Of a DNA stretch of 64,000 nt, positions 54,898-64,000 are shown one piece after another. Position numbers and translations under genes: made by a program. The DNA lies in assembly GCA_022496805.1 (NCBI GenBank), contig CM040090.1, positions 18,284,001-18,348,000 on the forward strand, in the 5' to 3' direction. How positions within the stretch are numbered: position 1 is the stretch's first letter; each line of letters starts with the position of its first letter. The notes under the pieces are model-generated. The model was not told where the DNA came from. It saw nothing but the letters and a program-made list of their open reading frames with translations, and made no database searches. Source of the stretch: Pohlia nutans. Lineage: Eukaryota > Streptophyta > Bryopsida > Bryales > Mniaceae.

Positions 54898-55703
54898 GAT
54901 CCTCACTTACGTATGCCTCCCCACACAAATGAAACCTCAAACTCAAACACACAACTTTGTTTTTGTGATTTTTTTGCTTTGATATTGCACCTTTGTGCAC
55001 CCAATGGGTTTAAAACAACCCCAAACACTAGATCAGCACTTTTGTGCTCCACACACGCCTCCCAACACTCAAATGTGAGAACCCTCACCCAAAAATGCAA
55101 AGAGGCTCACCAAAACCCCTCAAATCACTCAATGGAGCTCAAAACAACTCCAAATGCTTCAATACGACGCCTTAGTGTCCCCAAACACTCAATGCACGTC
55201 AATGACACCTTTGTGTCCTTCAAGAGCACTCACTCAATGCACATGAACTCACACAAGTCCCTCAAAACCCCAATCGCATTGAAATTGCTCAAAACCGCAC
55301 CTTTGTGCACAAACTAGCTCCAAATGAAAATTTGAGCACCCCAAGAGCATGAAACACATGCAACACCTCAAAGCAAGTGCCTAATCACTAGGATCAGATG
55401 GTAGACCCTCCACGAGAGTCTTCACACCTCACCAATCACTTGCATTTACTCAAATGCTCACAATTGAACCAAACGAAGTTCCACTCGCAACGAAGAGATA
55501 GAAGAAAGAAAAGAAGGAGATCAAGGGAAGAAATTGACCAAAGAGAGTGCTCCAACATGTAACTTCAGCCCATGCACACCTCCAAGAAACACCAACGCTT
55601 CAACAAGCTCCAAAACCTCCAACAATGCTCCAAAACCGCCCGTTGCGCACCGACCTCAAAATACTTGCACAAATGCAATCTAATACTCATGAAACACACA
55701 TGA
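54898..55703 (-). other. element A 5' leader
   Basis: Untranslated leader of about 0.8 kb, rich in CTCCAA / CAAACACTC words. The long plus-strand open frame over 54484-55317 is the antisense of gag plus this leader and is rejected as a gene. Confidence 0.7.
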
Positions 55704-55717
55704 GTGGGCCCATAACC
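55704..55717 (-). other. element A primer-binding site, initiator-tRNA anticodon-arm type
   Basis: On the minus strand GGTTATGGGCCCAC directly follows the 5' LTR, the same as in element B. Confidence 0.8.
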
Positions 55718-55975
55718 TATTGAAGGTAGAGAAGATTGCACAAGGCACACACACAAACACAAGGAATGCGTAGAAAGAGATAATCTTTACTCAAAGGCCT
55801 TCCACCTTAAGTAGTGTACACTAGGAGGTCACCATGGACAAACCATATGGGATAACTCATCACAAGGACACTCTAGAGATCAGCCCATGCCTAACCCCTC
55901 CTCCCACACACCATTATTTAGCACCCGTACGTCTTTGGCTTCTAGCAATACTACGTTGCATCAATTACCTCAATA
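55718..55975 (-). repeat. element A 5' LTR
   Basis: 258 bp, TATTGAGG...CCTTCAATA in the coding orientation. Confidence 0.96.
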
Positions 55976-56221
55976 TAGGACTTTGGGAGTATTTTACACC
56001 CCTTGTTGAGATTGATGACTCAGACGATGCTATTCTGGCTTGGGAAAACCCTAGAGTTTTTAATATAAGTATAGAACCTAGTATTGAGTCTGACTTAGAA
56101 CCTGGGACCGGTTCTGAGTCACAAGAATTAGAGGATAATCTAATGAATGACGACCCTACACCTCTATATAAAGAATCTCTTCATACTCCTTTAAAAGACA
56201 TGAATTTAGGTATGAAACGGA
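55976..56221 (+). pseudogene. element C continuation after the copia insertion
   Basis: In frame with the C gag-protease reading: GLWEYFTPLVEIDDSDDAIL .. KESLHTPLKDMNLGMKRT, an acidic linker before RT. Similarity to C coding style ends at about 56221, where a GC-rich GAGCGGG stretch begins. Confidence 0.6.
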
Positions 56222-56759
56222 CGAGGATAGTGTGCGCGCGGGGAGCGGGAAGCGGTGGGCAGTGAGCGGAGAAATGTGGGATTACGAGCAATAATTTCAG
56301 GTCAACCTTAGTCAACGACACTATAATTAGCTATTATTCGAATATTCGCCTATTTTTAGTAAATTTTTGGACCTATAACCGTGGAAGATTTGGTACCTAT
56401 TACCGTGGTTTAGGGTCAGGGTTTAGGGATAAAGGCACATTAAAGGCACACTTTGTCTCTATAACCGTGGTAATTAGGGTTTAATTCGGGGTTTAGGGTA
56501 GAAAGAGATTGTTATTTGAGCGTCTTATTAGGGGCCAATCCACTCGTTTGGGGATAATTATTTGAAATGCATAGCAAGTTTAGCGTTTAGACCAGTCTGG
56601 GTACAAGATAGGAAAAATACCAGAGTTTAGGGTTTAGGGTTTCGTAAATAATACAACATGATTTTCAAATCTGCTGTAGTGGCCCTTTTAGTCTCACTAC
56701 AATTTCATTGATTTGGAGAGTGAACATGTCAACAATGGAACCAACAACATTTTTGTATC
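56222..56759 (-). repeat. left flank of SWIM unit 1, with telomere-like repeats
   Basis: Begins with GAGCGGG/GTGAGCGG words, then shares with 58480-58650 the words TTAGTCAA, ATTCGAATATTC and CTATAA(C/T)CGTGG. TTTAGGG-type repeats occur at about 56408-56432, 56480-56500 and 56628-56645. GTAGTGGCCCTTTTAGTCTC at 56678 recurs at 58817. Confidence 0.7.
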
Positions 56760-58217
56760 CTAGGGTGTTAAATAAGTCAACAATCCGCTCTCAAGAACTA
56801 GCTTAACTTCGTTGAAGCTAAGAGTGGGTGCATGTATGAAGGCATCTACATCAGCATCAAACCCACAAACGACCATGAAGACAAAATAGAGATGTTTGCA
56901 GTGAGCCCATTGGTTGCGTCCTCTTTTTGCCTTGGTCACCATCTCCTTGAAATAAGGGCAGGAGCAGTCTGGGAACTGGGAAATTGTGAGAAGGTACTGC
57001 TGATTTGTCGGAGGCGTGCCCGAATCCAACGTGACGATGCAACCCAGGGCAGGGACTGGAACCATGTCCACCTTCCTTATGCAACCCTTGAATGCTGCAG
57101 CGCTAGCACAGTTGTTGGCTTGCTTGATGGATGGGCTCTTCTTGTTGCGGCGGACATTCTTGCCATGACGTCGCTTGGGAACTTCAGCTGGGAAAGCTGG
57201 AGTTACATATGTTGACAAGTCGACGGGGAGAGGGTGGTCTTGGAAGAGCCTTCGCGGCGATATGACCTCGCGCTGTGGAAGTCGAAAGCCAGCGTTTTCT
57301 AGGGCAAGTATCTCCTTGCGTGTTAGGTTAGTACCGTTCTTGACGGGCCAGATGTCGGGGACCTCAGGGCGGGACATAACCCACTTTCTGCGAGTTCCTT
57401 TGACACACCTCTCGATGTCGTCGTTGCAGAAGAAGAATTGCATGCGCTCCTTGCGATTCTTCTTGTAGTTGTCCATCATGCCCGTGTACGTAGGAGTAGC
57501 GGTAGATTTCCCGTCTTGTATGATTCGAGCGATGCACTTCTTCTTAGTCACAGCCTGCTGCGCAAAACAAGCCTTCGCACATGGGGCTTTTAGCCTAGCT
57601 ATGTGCCATTGACTCTCGTCGCAAGCCGTTTCTTGCACGGAAGTAACGTGGTGTAGAGCTGCTGCTGGGGTTGCATCTTGAACCTGCACTGGTTCATCAG
57701 ACTTCTCTAGTTCTTGGAGAGAGACTGATAGCTCTACAGGAGAAGCATTTAGGTTTAGGGCGTTGTTCCTTGCACACCTAGTCTGGACTCGAGGACGAGA
57801 GATGCTGATCTTGTCAGGTCTATGAGAGTCATACTCCGAACCGATGGGAACATTTGCTTTTCGCTTCAACGACAGGAAGACTTCTTCTCCTTTGAGTTGA
57901 GGCTTTCGAGTGCAAAACTCCTCCGCTCCAGGCATCTCCGCTAAAGCATCGTGTAGGGATTTTGAGTTCCCCGTGCGCTCTGTAGACTTCTGTGCAATCC
58001 GGAGTTTCAGTTCTTCTTTGGTAGGGCCAGTTCCGGCTCTATCCCCCTTGAGGTATTGATAGTACGCGACGCTCTGCATGAAGGATCGGACGAAGTCATC
58101 CACAGTAGCGACAAACAAGTCTGACCCTCGATCACCAGATTGCTGTTTCCATTTATTGTGGATACTTTCGGCTAAGTTGCAAGAGGGCATTTCGGCCAAC
58201 TCGTCCTTAGTGAGGTC
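56760..58217 (-). CDS. SWIM zinc-finger protein, transposase-like, unit 1
   Basis: Frame of about 485 aa beginning at a splice acceptor (AG at 58218-58219; DLTKDELAEMPSCNLAESIH). The middle is basic and low in recognisable structure (RKRMQFF-type segments, VPKRRHGKNVRRNKKSP). Near residue 412 the C-terminal part has CSCPYFKEM and then CKHLYFVF, a CxC...CxH SWIM finger as in plant MULE/FAR1-type transposases and relatives. No DDE core is visible, so this is probably the C-terminal half of a transposase-derived or plant-specific repeated gene. Family assignment beyond the SWIM motif is uncertain. Confidence 0.6.
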   Translation of the reverse strand, partial: DLTKDELAEMPSCNLAESIHNKWKQQSGDRGSDLFVATVDDFVRSFMQSVAYYQYLKGDRAGTGPTKEELKLRIAQKSTERTGNSKSLHDALAEMPGAEEFCTRKPQLKGEEVFLSLKRKANVPIGSEYDSHRPDKISISRPRVQTRCARNNALNLNASPVELSVSLQELEKSDEPVQVQDATPAAALHHVTSVQETACDESQWHIARLKAPCAKACFAQQAVTKKKCIARIIQDGKSTATPTYTGMMDNYKKNRKERMQFFFCNDDIERCVKGTRRKWVMSRPEVPDIWPVKNGTNLTRKEILALENAGFRLPQREVISPRRLFQDHPLPVDLSTYVTPAFPAEVPKRRHGKNVRRNKKSPSIKQANNCASAAAFKGCIRKVDMVPVPALGCIVTLDSGTPPTNQQYLLTISQFPDCSCPYFKEMVTKAKRGRNQWAHCKHLYFVFMVVCGFDADVDAFIHAPTLSFNEVKLVLESGLLTYLTP

Positions 58218-58318
58218 CTATTATATAAAAAGCAATGCACATTTAGAGTTAGGGTTGTAGAGAGGAGAACAAGCAATGGCATGGACTTAGGGTTGTAGTT
58301 TAGGGTTTTGGAGCTTAC

Positions 58319-58470
58319 AAGTTGCATGAAGCCTCCCCACTGGCGGTATCGAAAATGCTAGAAGGCTAGCCATAGGTTGAGACGCCTCAATCCATCTTCA
58401 GTAGTAGCTCCGGAGGAGTGCCACCAAGCTCGGATACCAAGATAGCGGGAATCTGCCGGACGAAGCTATC
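58319..58470 (-). pseudogene. upstream exon of SWIM unit 1
   Basis: The minus strand reads GIRAWWHSSGATTEDGLRRL, NLWLAF, TAG (58358-58360), HFRYRQWGGFMQL, then a splice donor (CTT|GTAAGC). A 101-nt GT...AG intron (58218-58318) joins it in frame to the main exon. The TAG makes the gene a likely pseudogene. Upstream it is cut by unit 2. Confidence 0.55.
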
Positions 58471-58475
58471 GCGTG

Positions 58476-59164
58476 AGCCTTGAGTGGTGAGCGGTGAGCG
58501 ATGAGCGGTAAAATCAGGACTTTGAGCACAAAAAGTAGGTCAAGCTTAGTCAAATTTTCTTAAATTAGTAAATATTCGAATATTCATCTAATTATAGTAA
58601 AATTATGTGACCTATTTCCGTGGAATTTAGTTGACCTATAATCGTGGAAATATGGTTGGGTGATATTTTATGAGTAATAAATAAATGCAAATGCCAATAC
58701 ATTTCCAGTATATTGAGAAAATCAAAGCGGATTATATACAATATTTAGTTAGCCCTCAACACTGTTTTGGATTGAAGTCGTTCCATAATGAACAGAAAAT
58801 CAGTGCAGAAAATTGTAGTGGCCCTTTTAGTCTCACTACTGCATTAATAAATCAAGAGGCGCTTACAGAGAATCCAAAATCAGAACTTGGTATCCTACGA
58901 GATAAGGTGGGTCAACAACCCACTCTCTAAAAACACGCTTCACTTCATTGAAACTAAAACTAGCAGCGTGCATGAATGTATCGGTCTCAGAATGTAAACC
59001 ACAAACGACAGTGAATAAATAATACATGTGCTTACAATTGGCCCACTGACCACGCTTTCGAAGTGCTTTGGTCGCCATTTCTTTGAAGTTGGGGTAGGTG
59101 CAAGCAGGTAGCTGAGAAATTGTCAAGTGGTATTGCTGGATTTTGGGAGGTGTGCCGGAATCAA
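58476..59164 (-). pseudogene. SWIM unit 2, truncated copy
   Basis: Same orientation as unit 1: GTGAGCGGTGAGCGATGAGC words, the ATTCGAATATTC/CGTGG stretch, GTAGTGGCCCTTTTAGTCTC and a frame at 59126-58863 corresponding to the last 85 residues (LPACTYPNFKEMATKALRKR .. CKHMYYLFTVVCGL). The first CxC of the finger reads CTY, so a zinc ligand is lost. Similarity to unit 1 stops abruptly at about 59164. Confidence 0.65.
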
Positions 59165-60360
59165 CATAATACGAATGACATATCTCTATAATAACTAATG
59201 AATTGAAAATATTTCAAATTTGACATATAATATGATAATTAGAAAGAGGATAGATTTGCAATGTGTTAAAACGTGAACTAAGTACCTCACTATCTATGCC
59301 TTTGAGGTTTGATTAAACGAATTACAATCAACAAGTTACTCTATATTCACAGCAATCTCTAGTCCAATGTTATCATAGCATAATAGAGCAGTGCAATGGA
59401 GCACCCTTTTGAAAACTAAATCGAAAAATAATTTTTTATTTAGATCCATTTTTTTAAGTAATGAAGGAATGACATTTGTATTCTATGAATTTTGGGACTA
59501 TTGTGTCATTTCCATGTAAACTTAGTTTCTAATTGTAACTAAACTGTGGTCCCATTGCAAAAGGGTATTAAGGAGCATTGCCGAGGGAGTTACTTAAGGA
59601 GCTTGAGCTCAGCTTTCTTCTGTATGTCATCCAGAAAGGTGAGTGTTCCGTTTGTAAATAGTAACTGCTGCTAAATGGATCCGCCCAACCAAGTAGAGTG
59701 ATCGTTAGTATCATTGCTACCGACATGCAACAAAGTATAGGGACTGTATCAGTGCTGACTTTAATTTTGCTGGGTAGGTGAACACCATTTAAGACATCTT
59801 GTGTCCAACCTTCCCTTAAAAATAATTCTCACGACGTTGATTGGATGTCATAGCATGTATTTTATTTTATTTTATTTTTCTCCTAGATTTTGGCTGCAAT
59901 TCTGTGGTCAACCTCAACTTTCTGGTCTCAATTTGGCACTGAAATGAAAAGAAGTGCCCTTGAAATTTGAAATTTTCATCTAGGGACAATGAAGTCACTC
60001 TGATTCTCCACCATACAAATTAATCTCTGCAAATTAAATCTGTGTTAGAATTCTCCTCTGCACTTTGATAGTCATGAAATGAACGAGCTTTGATAGAAAT
60101 CAATCGAACAAGGAAACGAGATGTTTCCAGATGTATTGTAACAAAACGGAAAACGAGATGTTTCCCAATGTGTCGGAGTATACAGAATTGACAGACACGA
60201 ACACTTATGTAGTCACTTCGATTGCCAATTCTCCACTCTTCTGTACAACGTAACACTGGTCCAATCAACTGATTTAAGCCTCAGCTTTCTTTTGAGAATT
60301 AATCATCAGTAACTACAGTTGCGAGTTAGAGCCAGTTACAAATGAAACTGCAGAGTGAGG
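59165..60360. other. no gene seen
   Basis: AT-rich intergenic or intronic DNA without recognisable coding frame or element ends. Confidence 0.5.
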
Positions 60361-62600
60361 CCTCTCGGTATCGAGGAGGTACTCTGGTGTACTCTGGTAT
60401 ACCCCAGCTTTTGTAAAATGTCTTATTATAGGTTAAGTTGACTATTACAAAATTCTCATGCTCAGGTAAATAATGTGGCACATTATTCTTGTGAGCCAGT
60501 GGCTCTGATTAAATTCCTTTTTCATAAGAATCTGAAATAGTGTAAGTAAGCTTCCACTTATTTTCTGGGATGATGAGAGTTGGTCCACTCATGAATCATT
60601 CACAACGAGAATCTAATCTTGTAAACAGTCCCCGGTCCCGCTTGACTTCGCATTCGATCGGTTGGTTTTTTGCAAGTAATAATCCCAAGGTCAGTGACGT
60701 ACTCGTTCCATGAGATCTGATTGGTACAAAATGATTGCAACAGGGTTTTATGATCTTTACAACGGCATAATAAGTGTGTGAGGACCCCGAGGAAGGACAT
60801 GTGGTTTGACAAGAAAGCCCAGTTGAGCCTTATGTTTTGAGTAGGTTCTATGTGGACTTTTTTTTGTTCAAATTTGATCAACACATGCAATGTTCTTCAC
60901 TGATTTTACTGATATTAGATTCTGGACCTGTCATGTTGAGAGAGCCCCTCGGTACCGAGAGGGACCACGTTACTTTTTTTTGAATAACATTATCGAACTT
61001 GATGTCAGGATCGAACAAGAAAATATACTTATCTTATGCACTTGTCTCGGCTAATGTACAAAGATAGCACTGGTACATCACATAATTTTCAAGACATAAA
61101 ACCCATGAATGAACCTGATTTTTCCTGATTCTTGAATTCTCGAGTATTTGCGCGGATTCAATATGGCACTGTAAGCAACATCGTGATTTGCCGTTCAATG
61201 ATACTGTTCACAATGCCTCAGAAACTTAGATCTAGTGAATAATAAAAATGTAGTGATACTTTCTAAAGTGAGTTGTTAGCAACCATGATTGATCTTTGTT
61301 GCTTAATAGCTCTAAAATAGTTAATAAGCTCCAAAAATTCCATTCATACTGAACGACGGTGATGGTCTGGAGAGTAAATTGCAGCTGTATGAAGCGCCTA
61401 ACAAGTGTTAGGAGAACGAGGTGAGCCTTCTGGAGTCAAATTTTCCATAAGGAGACGTGAAATTAGTATCTGGAAAAATAATGAAACGTACTAATACTCT
61501 AAAGGAAGGTGTCAGCAACCATGGTTTTATGGGCCAAAATTATACTCATGCGAAAGGATGATGATGCTCTAGAAAACTAATTGCAGCGGCATGAAAGCTC
61601 TGAAGGGTGGGAGAGGAACGATTCATAAAATAAAAATTGATAAGAGATCCAATTCCAGAGGAGTTGTTACCACTTCCAAATGGAACTAAAAAATGTAGCG
61701 CCTAGAATCGTTACTTTTTTTCGAAGTTTGTCGGCTTTCAGTTGGTCTCTCAGTACCGAGAGGATCGATGTCCAAAATTATGAAGTGGGCCTCAAGGGTT
61801 TAGGGCCTCACATCTGTTAGTACTCGCTGCCTCGTATTCCCTTTGTATTCACTTGGATTGAATGAACATCTACCTGCCTGCTTGATCTCGAGCATTATCG
61901 ACCTCGGGATTTGCATTATTGACCTCGAGACAAAATGAAAATTTTGTTAATTGCAAGTCAAATGAACCATTCAGTAACTAAAAATAAAATTTTCACAATA
62001 GATTATACCCAAAGAATGTAATACAATAGATTATACCCAAAGAATTGATGTTTTGATGCTTTGAGAATTTCAGAATTGATGGTTTTATGCTTCCAGAATT
62101 GTAAGACGAGAGCTGAAGCAGAGTTTTCAAATTCGATTGCTTATGCTGATGCTCGCAGTCTAGGGTTTGGAAATAAGGCCATTCGAGCCCCTCGGTACCG
62201 AGAGGGACCTCTCGGCATGTCCATCGAAGTTCATGATTGGACTGGATGGGGTCTCTGGGTACCAAAAGGGTACTGAGGACCCTTGTCGCCATCGTGTATT
62301 TGGCACTTGAAGCCCAAAACTATGCCACAAACAACTCTCTCGGTACCGAGAAGGACCTCATTCCCTTGATAGCGATTGTGTGTTGCCTCCTTCAGAGTTC
62401 TGGACAGCTTCTAAAGTATAAATTTTGGAGGCTTGTCTTTAGAGAACTTTGGAATCACACTGAAATTGGTCTCTCGGTACCGAAAAGGTCTAAGTGACCA
62501 ATTTCGCCATCAGATTACTACAAGAACAGGATCGTAGGGCTGTCTTGGAAGGTATTATAGGGCTGTTAGCTTCTTTTGCAATTTCTGACTACAATTTTTA

Positions 62601-62679
62601 GAATTTTGGGGCGTGTAATATACCGTTAGAAAGGTATTGAAAATACCTTTCCAATGGTATATTACACGCCCCAAAATTC
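62601..62679. repeat. hairpin 1 (38-bp arms)
   Basis: The left arm 62601-62638 pairs with 62642-62679 around a 3-nt loop, with two mismatches; arms start GAATTTTGGGGCGTGTAATA. Confidence 0.95.
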
Positions 62680-62867
62680 CAAAAATTGCAGTCGGAGGCT
62701 TGTCTTTAGAGAACTTTGGAATCACACTGAAATTGGTCTCTCGGTACCGAGAAGGTCTAAGTGACCAATTTCGCCATCAGATTACTACAAGAACAAGATC
62801 GTAGGGCTGTCTTGGAGGGTATTATAGGGCTGTTAGCTTCTTTTGCAATTTCTTACTACAATTTTTA

Positions 62868-62946
62868 GAATTTTGGGGCGTGTAATATACCGTTGGAAAG
62901 GTATTGAAAATACCTTTCCAATGGTATATTACACGCCCCAAAATTC
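62868..62946. repeat. hairpin 2 (38-bp arms)
   Basis: Copy of hairpin 1 in the second 267-bp unit: arms 62868-62905 and 62909-62946, one mismatch. Confidence 0.95.
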
Positions 62947-63287
62947 CCAAATTTGCAGTCGGAAATTGCAAAAAACAGTGGCTACGCGCGTAGTGGGCAA
63001 TGTTGCAAATTGTGCCCAATTCGACCTCTCGGTACCAAGAGGGTACTTGGAGCTCCATAGGCAGCATGCGGAAGCTTTTTGAATGTTGTTTTTGAATTGG
63101 AATTAATACTCCTTCAACTGCCATTTATTTCCCACTTAGTCGAGTTCTCGCCTTCTGAGAGCCTCACGGTACCGGCAGGCTCAATTCCCTCCCCCACGTT
63201 AGTTGCGATTTTGCTATCTCTCTACAACGGTTGTACTATGTCTTGGTAATATGTGTCAAAGACTAATGTGATGCATTAAACTACAGG

Positions 63288-63745
63288 ATTCTGATGAAGC
63301 CCTGCCACGCAATGGATGTCGAGACGATTCCCAGGGCAATGACGGATTGTCAATTGATGACACTGAGGTCCAATTTCAAAGGAAACATAAACTGAATTCA
63401 AATGCTGTAATCCAGAGTCTTCTCTTTTTGCCTGAAACAAAGAAGTATCAGCTTCTAATTCCTCTATGCAGGATGGTTGCTCTTCCTCTAGTCAGGTCGA
63501 TTCTTCAGTTGGACATAAAGAGGCTTGAGCAAGATTTTTGGTTTGGCTATAGGGGTGGTGATCGATGTTTCTATGTTTCCATTGCTTATGACCATGGCGC
63601 TTCTATAGATGTTTCCGAGGATCTTATGGGCACTTGGAATAAGCACTGGATTCAGAGAAACTCAGAATTGGAGGAGTTCTTGAGGCTTCATCCCGACCTC
63701 TCAATTATTTCATACAACATCAGAGCCCACTGTAACAAAGCCTGA
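63288..63745 (+). CDS. coding exon of unknown gene
   Basis: A likely acceptor (AAACTACAG, AG at 63286-63287) opens a frame DSDEALPRNGCRDDSQGNDG .. LLFLPETKKYQLLIPLCRMV .. LEQDFWFGYRGGDRCFYVSI .. NSELEEFLRLHPDLSIISYN, ending at TGA 63743-63745. It is globular and well balanced in composition; no known domain was recognised. Just before the stop a second frame takes over (next entry), so either a frameshift or an unseen intron joins them. It could be a host gene or a domesticated or transposon gene. Confidence 0.55.
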
Positions 63746-64000
63746 GAAAGGCAAGCGGGGTAAGAGAAAGGCTTCCGAATCACATGCTGCCGCTGGCTCT
63801 TCCAAGAAGTCCAAGCCAAAGCCTCGAGATGCAGCCCCACCCCCCGTCGCAGTTGCTCCAGTACAGGTACCTTCTGCAGAGATCGCCAATTCTAAGCAAT
63901 CAAACTTCCAACCCTTTGTGTCTTCATTGAATTTTTTGCCGTCCCAAGTTGTCACTCAGTGTTCCCTCGGTGCTCGCAACCACAGCATCCACTCCCAAGC
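63690..64000 (+). CDS. continuation frame, Lys/Pro-rich, runs off the window
   Basis: In the next frame the sequence is open from about 63690 to the window end: SEPTVTKPEKGKRGKRKASE, then SSKKSKPKPRDAAPPPVAVA and a Ser/Gln-rich stretch. The basic runs look like a nuclear-localisation signal. It overlaps the preceding frame by about 50 nt. Partial at the right edge. Confidence 0.45.
   Translation, partial: MPTSQLFHTTSEPTVTKPEKGKRGKRKASESHAAAGSSKKSKPKPRDAAPPPVAVAPVQVPSAEIANSKQSNFQPFVSSLNFLPSQVVTQCSLGARNHSIHSQ

Larger units (their letters stand above)
44847..55975 (-). mobile_element. element A: Ty1/copia retrotransposon inserted in C
   Basis: 258-bp LTRs (44847-45104 and 55718-55975) look identical; ends are TATTGA...TCAATA, with target duplication TAGGA at 44842-44846 and 55976-55980. 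The element is 5.46 kb once B (45703-51369 plus one TTGAC) is removed. The primer site GGTTATGGGCCCAC adjoins the 5' LTR and the purine tract GCAAAGTGGGAG adjoins the 3' LTR. The coding frame reads through without a lesion other than B, so A was probably intact when B entered. Confidence 0.96.
37800..56221 (+). mobile_element. element C: truncated Tat/Athila-like Ty3/gypsy element, host of the nest
   Basis: The putative 5' LTR (start uncertain, end at 39553), a tRNA-Asp-type primer site, extra 5' ORFs, gag and protease lie left of the copia insertion. The protease/RT linker resumes at 55976 and stops being recognisable at about 56221. RT, RNase H, integrase and the 3' LTR are absent from the window. 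In-frame TAA (42417) and TGA (44838) and a broken 5' ORF show that it is dead. 44847-55975 within these limits is the foreign element A with its own insertion B. Confidence 0.75.
62427..62960. repeat. 267-bp tandem duplication
   Basis: GGAGGCTTGTCTTTAGAGAA starts at 62427 and 62694. The two 267-bp units (62427-62693, 62694-62960) differ at only a few positions, and each carries one GGTACC palindrome and one long hairpin. Confidence 0.95.
60361..63184. repeat. interspersed palindrome CTCTCGGTACCGAGAG, about ten copies
   Basis: Copies, each centred on GGTACC or a one-base variant, lie at 60361-60379, 60945-60966, 61744-61766, 62188-62209, 62249-62273, 62335-62357, 62468-62490, 62735-62757, 63022-63046 and about 63161-63182. 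Most are flanked by GGTC/GACC, for example GGTCTCTCGGTACCGAGAAG. Spacing is irregular. Between copies I see no gene, and the minus-strand open frame at 60600-60890 is unsupported. Confidence 0.85.

Noticed and set aside
54484..55317. 277-aa plus-strand open frame
   Set aside because: Antisense of element A gag and leader; the sense strand has the full copia domain order.
56400..56650. True telomere end
   Set aside because: Only a few scattered TTTAGGG-like units within degenerate sequence; interstitial remnant at most.
60361..63184. CRISPR-like array
   Set aside because: The repeats are short palindromes with irregular spacing in plant-type DNA; no uniform spacers and no cas genes.

Overview
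The window is repeat-dominated nuclear DNA of a plant type. It holds full-length LTR retrotransposons of several lineages, LINE and tRNA-SINE relics, many small inverted-repeat (MITE-like) elements, GT-AG introns and interstitial TTTAGGG-like repeats. The main Ty3/gypsy element has a Tcn1/sushi-type gag and a chromodomain. That, with a Tat/Athila-type element and the SWIM-finger repeats, suggests a non-flowering land plant (moss, lycophyte or fern). This placement is inference. The only recognisable host-gene material is the last exon of an ABCB-type transporter near 4.4-5.4 kb, possibly joined by an unidentified exon at 63.3-64 kb.

Layout. 1-9.5 kb is AT-rich DNA packed with MITEs. Most lie between TTAA tetranucleotides and have termini starting CCC (piggyBac-like), and one splits the ABC-transporter exon. 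9.6-11.3 kb is a LINE relic. 11,944-18,139 is a chromovirus (element D, minus strand, 331-bp LTRs, duplication GAAAG). 19.4-20.7 kb holds a SINE-like unit and a second LINE. That LINE is split by element E (20,750-33,417, plus strand, 544-bp LTRs, duplication GTTTT), a 12.7-kb Tat/Athila-like element with extra 3' ORFs and an internal array of 179-bp monomers. 33.6-37.8 kb is mostly non-coding, with one more TTAA element and a decayed unrecognised ORF region.

From about 37.8 to 56.2 kb there is a three-level nest. Element C is a truncated Tat/Athila-like element with a tRNA-Asp-type primer site. It was entered by copia element A (44,847-55,975, minus strand, duplication TAGGA), and A was entered by copia element B (45,703-51,369, plus strand, duplication TTGAC). 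The LTR pairs of A and B each look identical, so both insertions are recent. D's LTRs differ at 2 positions and E's at about 13. 56.2-59.2 kb carries two copies of a SWIM-finger gene unit. 60.3-63.2 kb carries about ten copies of a palindromic motif centred on GGTACC and a 267-bp tandem duplication with near-perfect 38-bp-arm hairpins. The right edge holds a coding exon.

The most notable result is that the retroelements appear to prime reverse transcription in different ways. D has a 13-nt match between its primer site and the predicted 5' end of its own transcript (self-priming as in Tf1/sushi). A and B have a site matching the anticodon arm of initiator tRNA-Met (half-tRNA priming as in Drosophila copia). 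C uses a conventional tRNA 3' end. D's LTR also carries a dense array of heat-shock-element blocks upstream of its TATA box.
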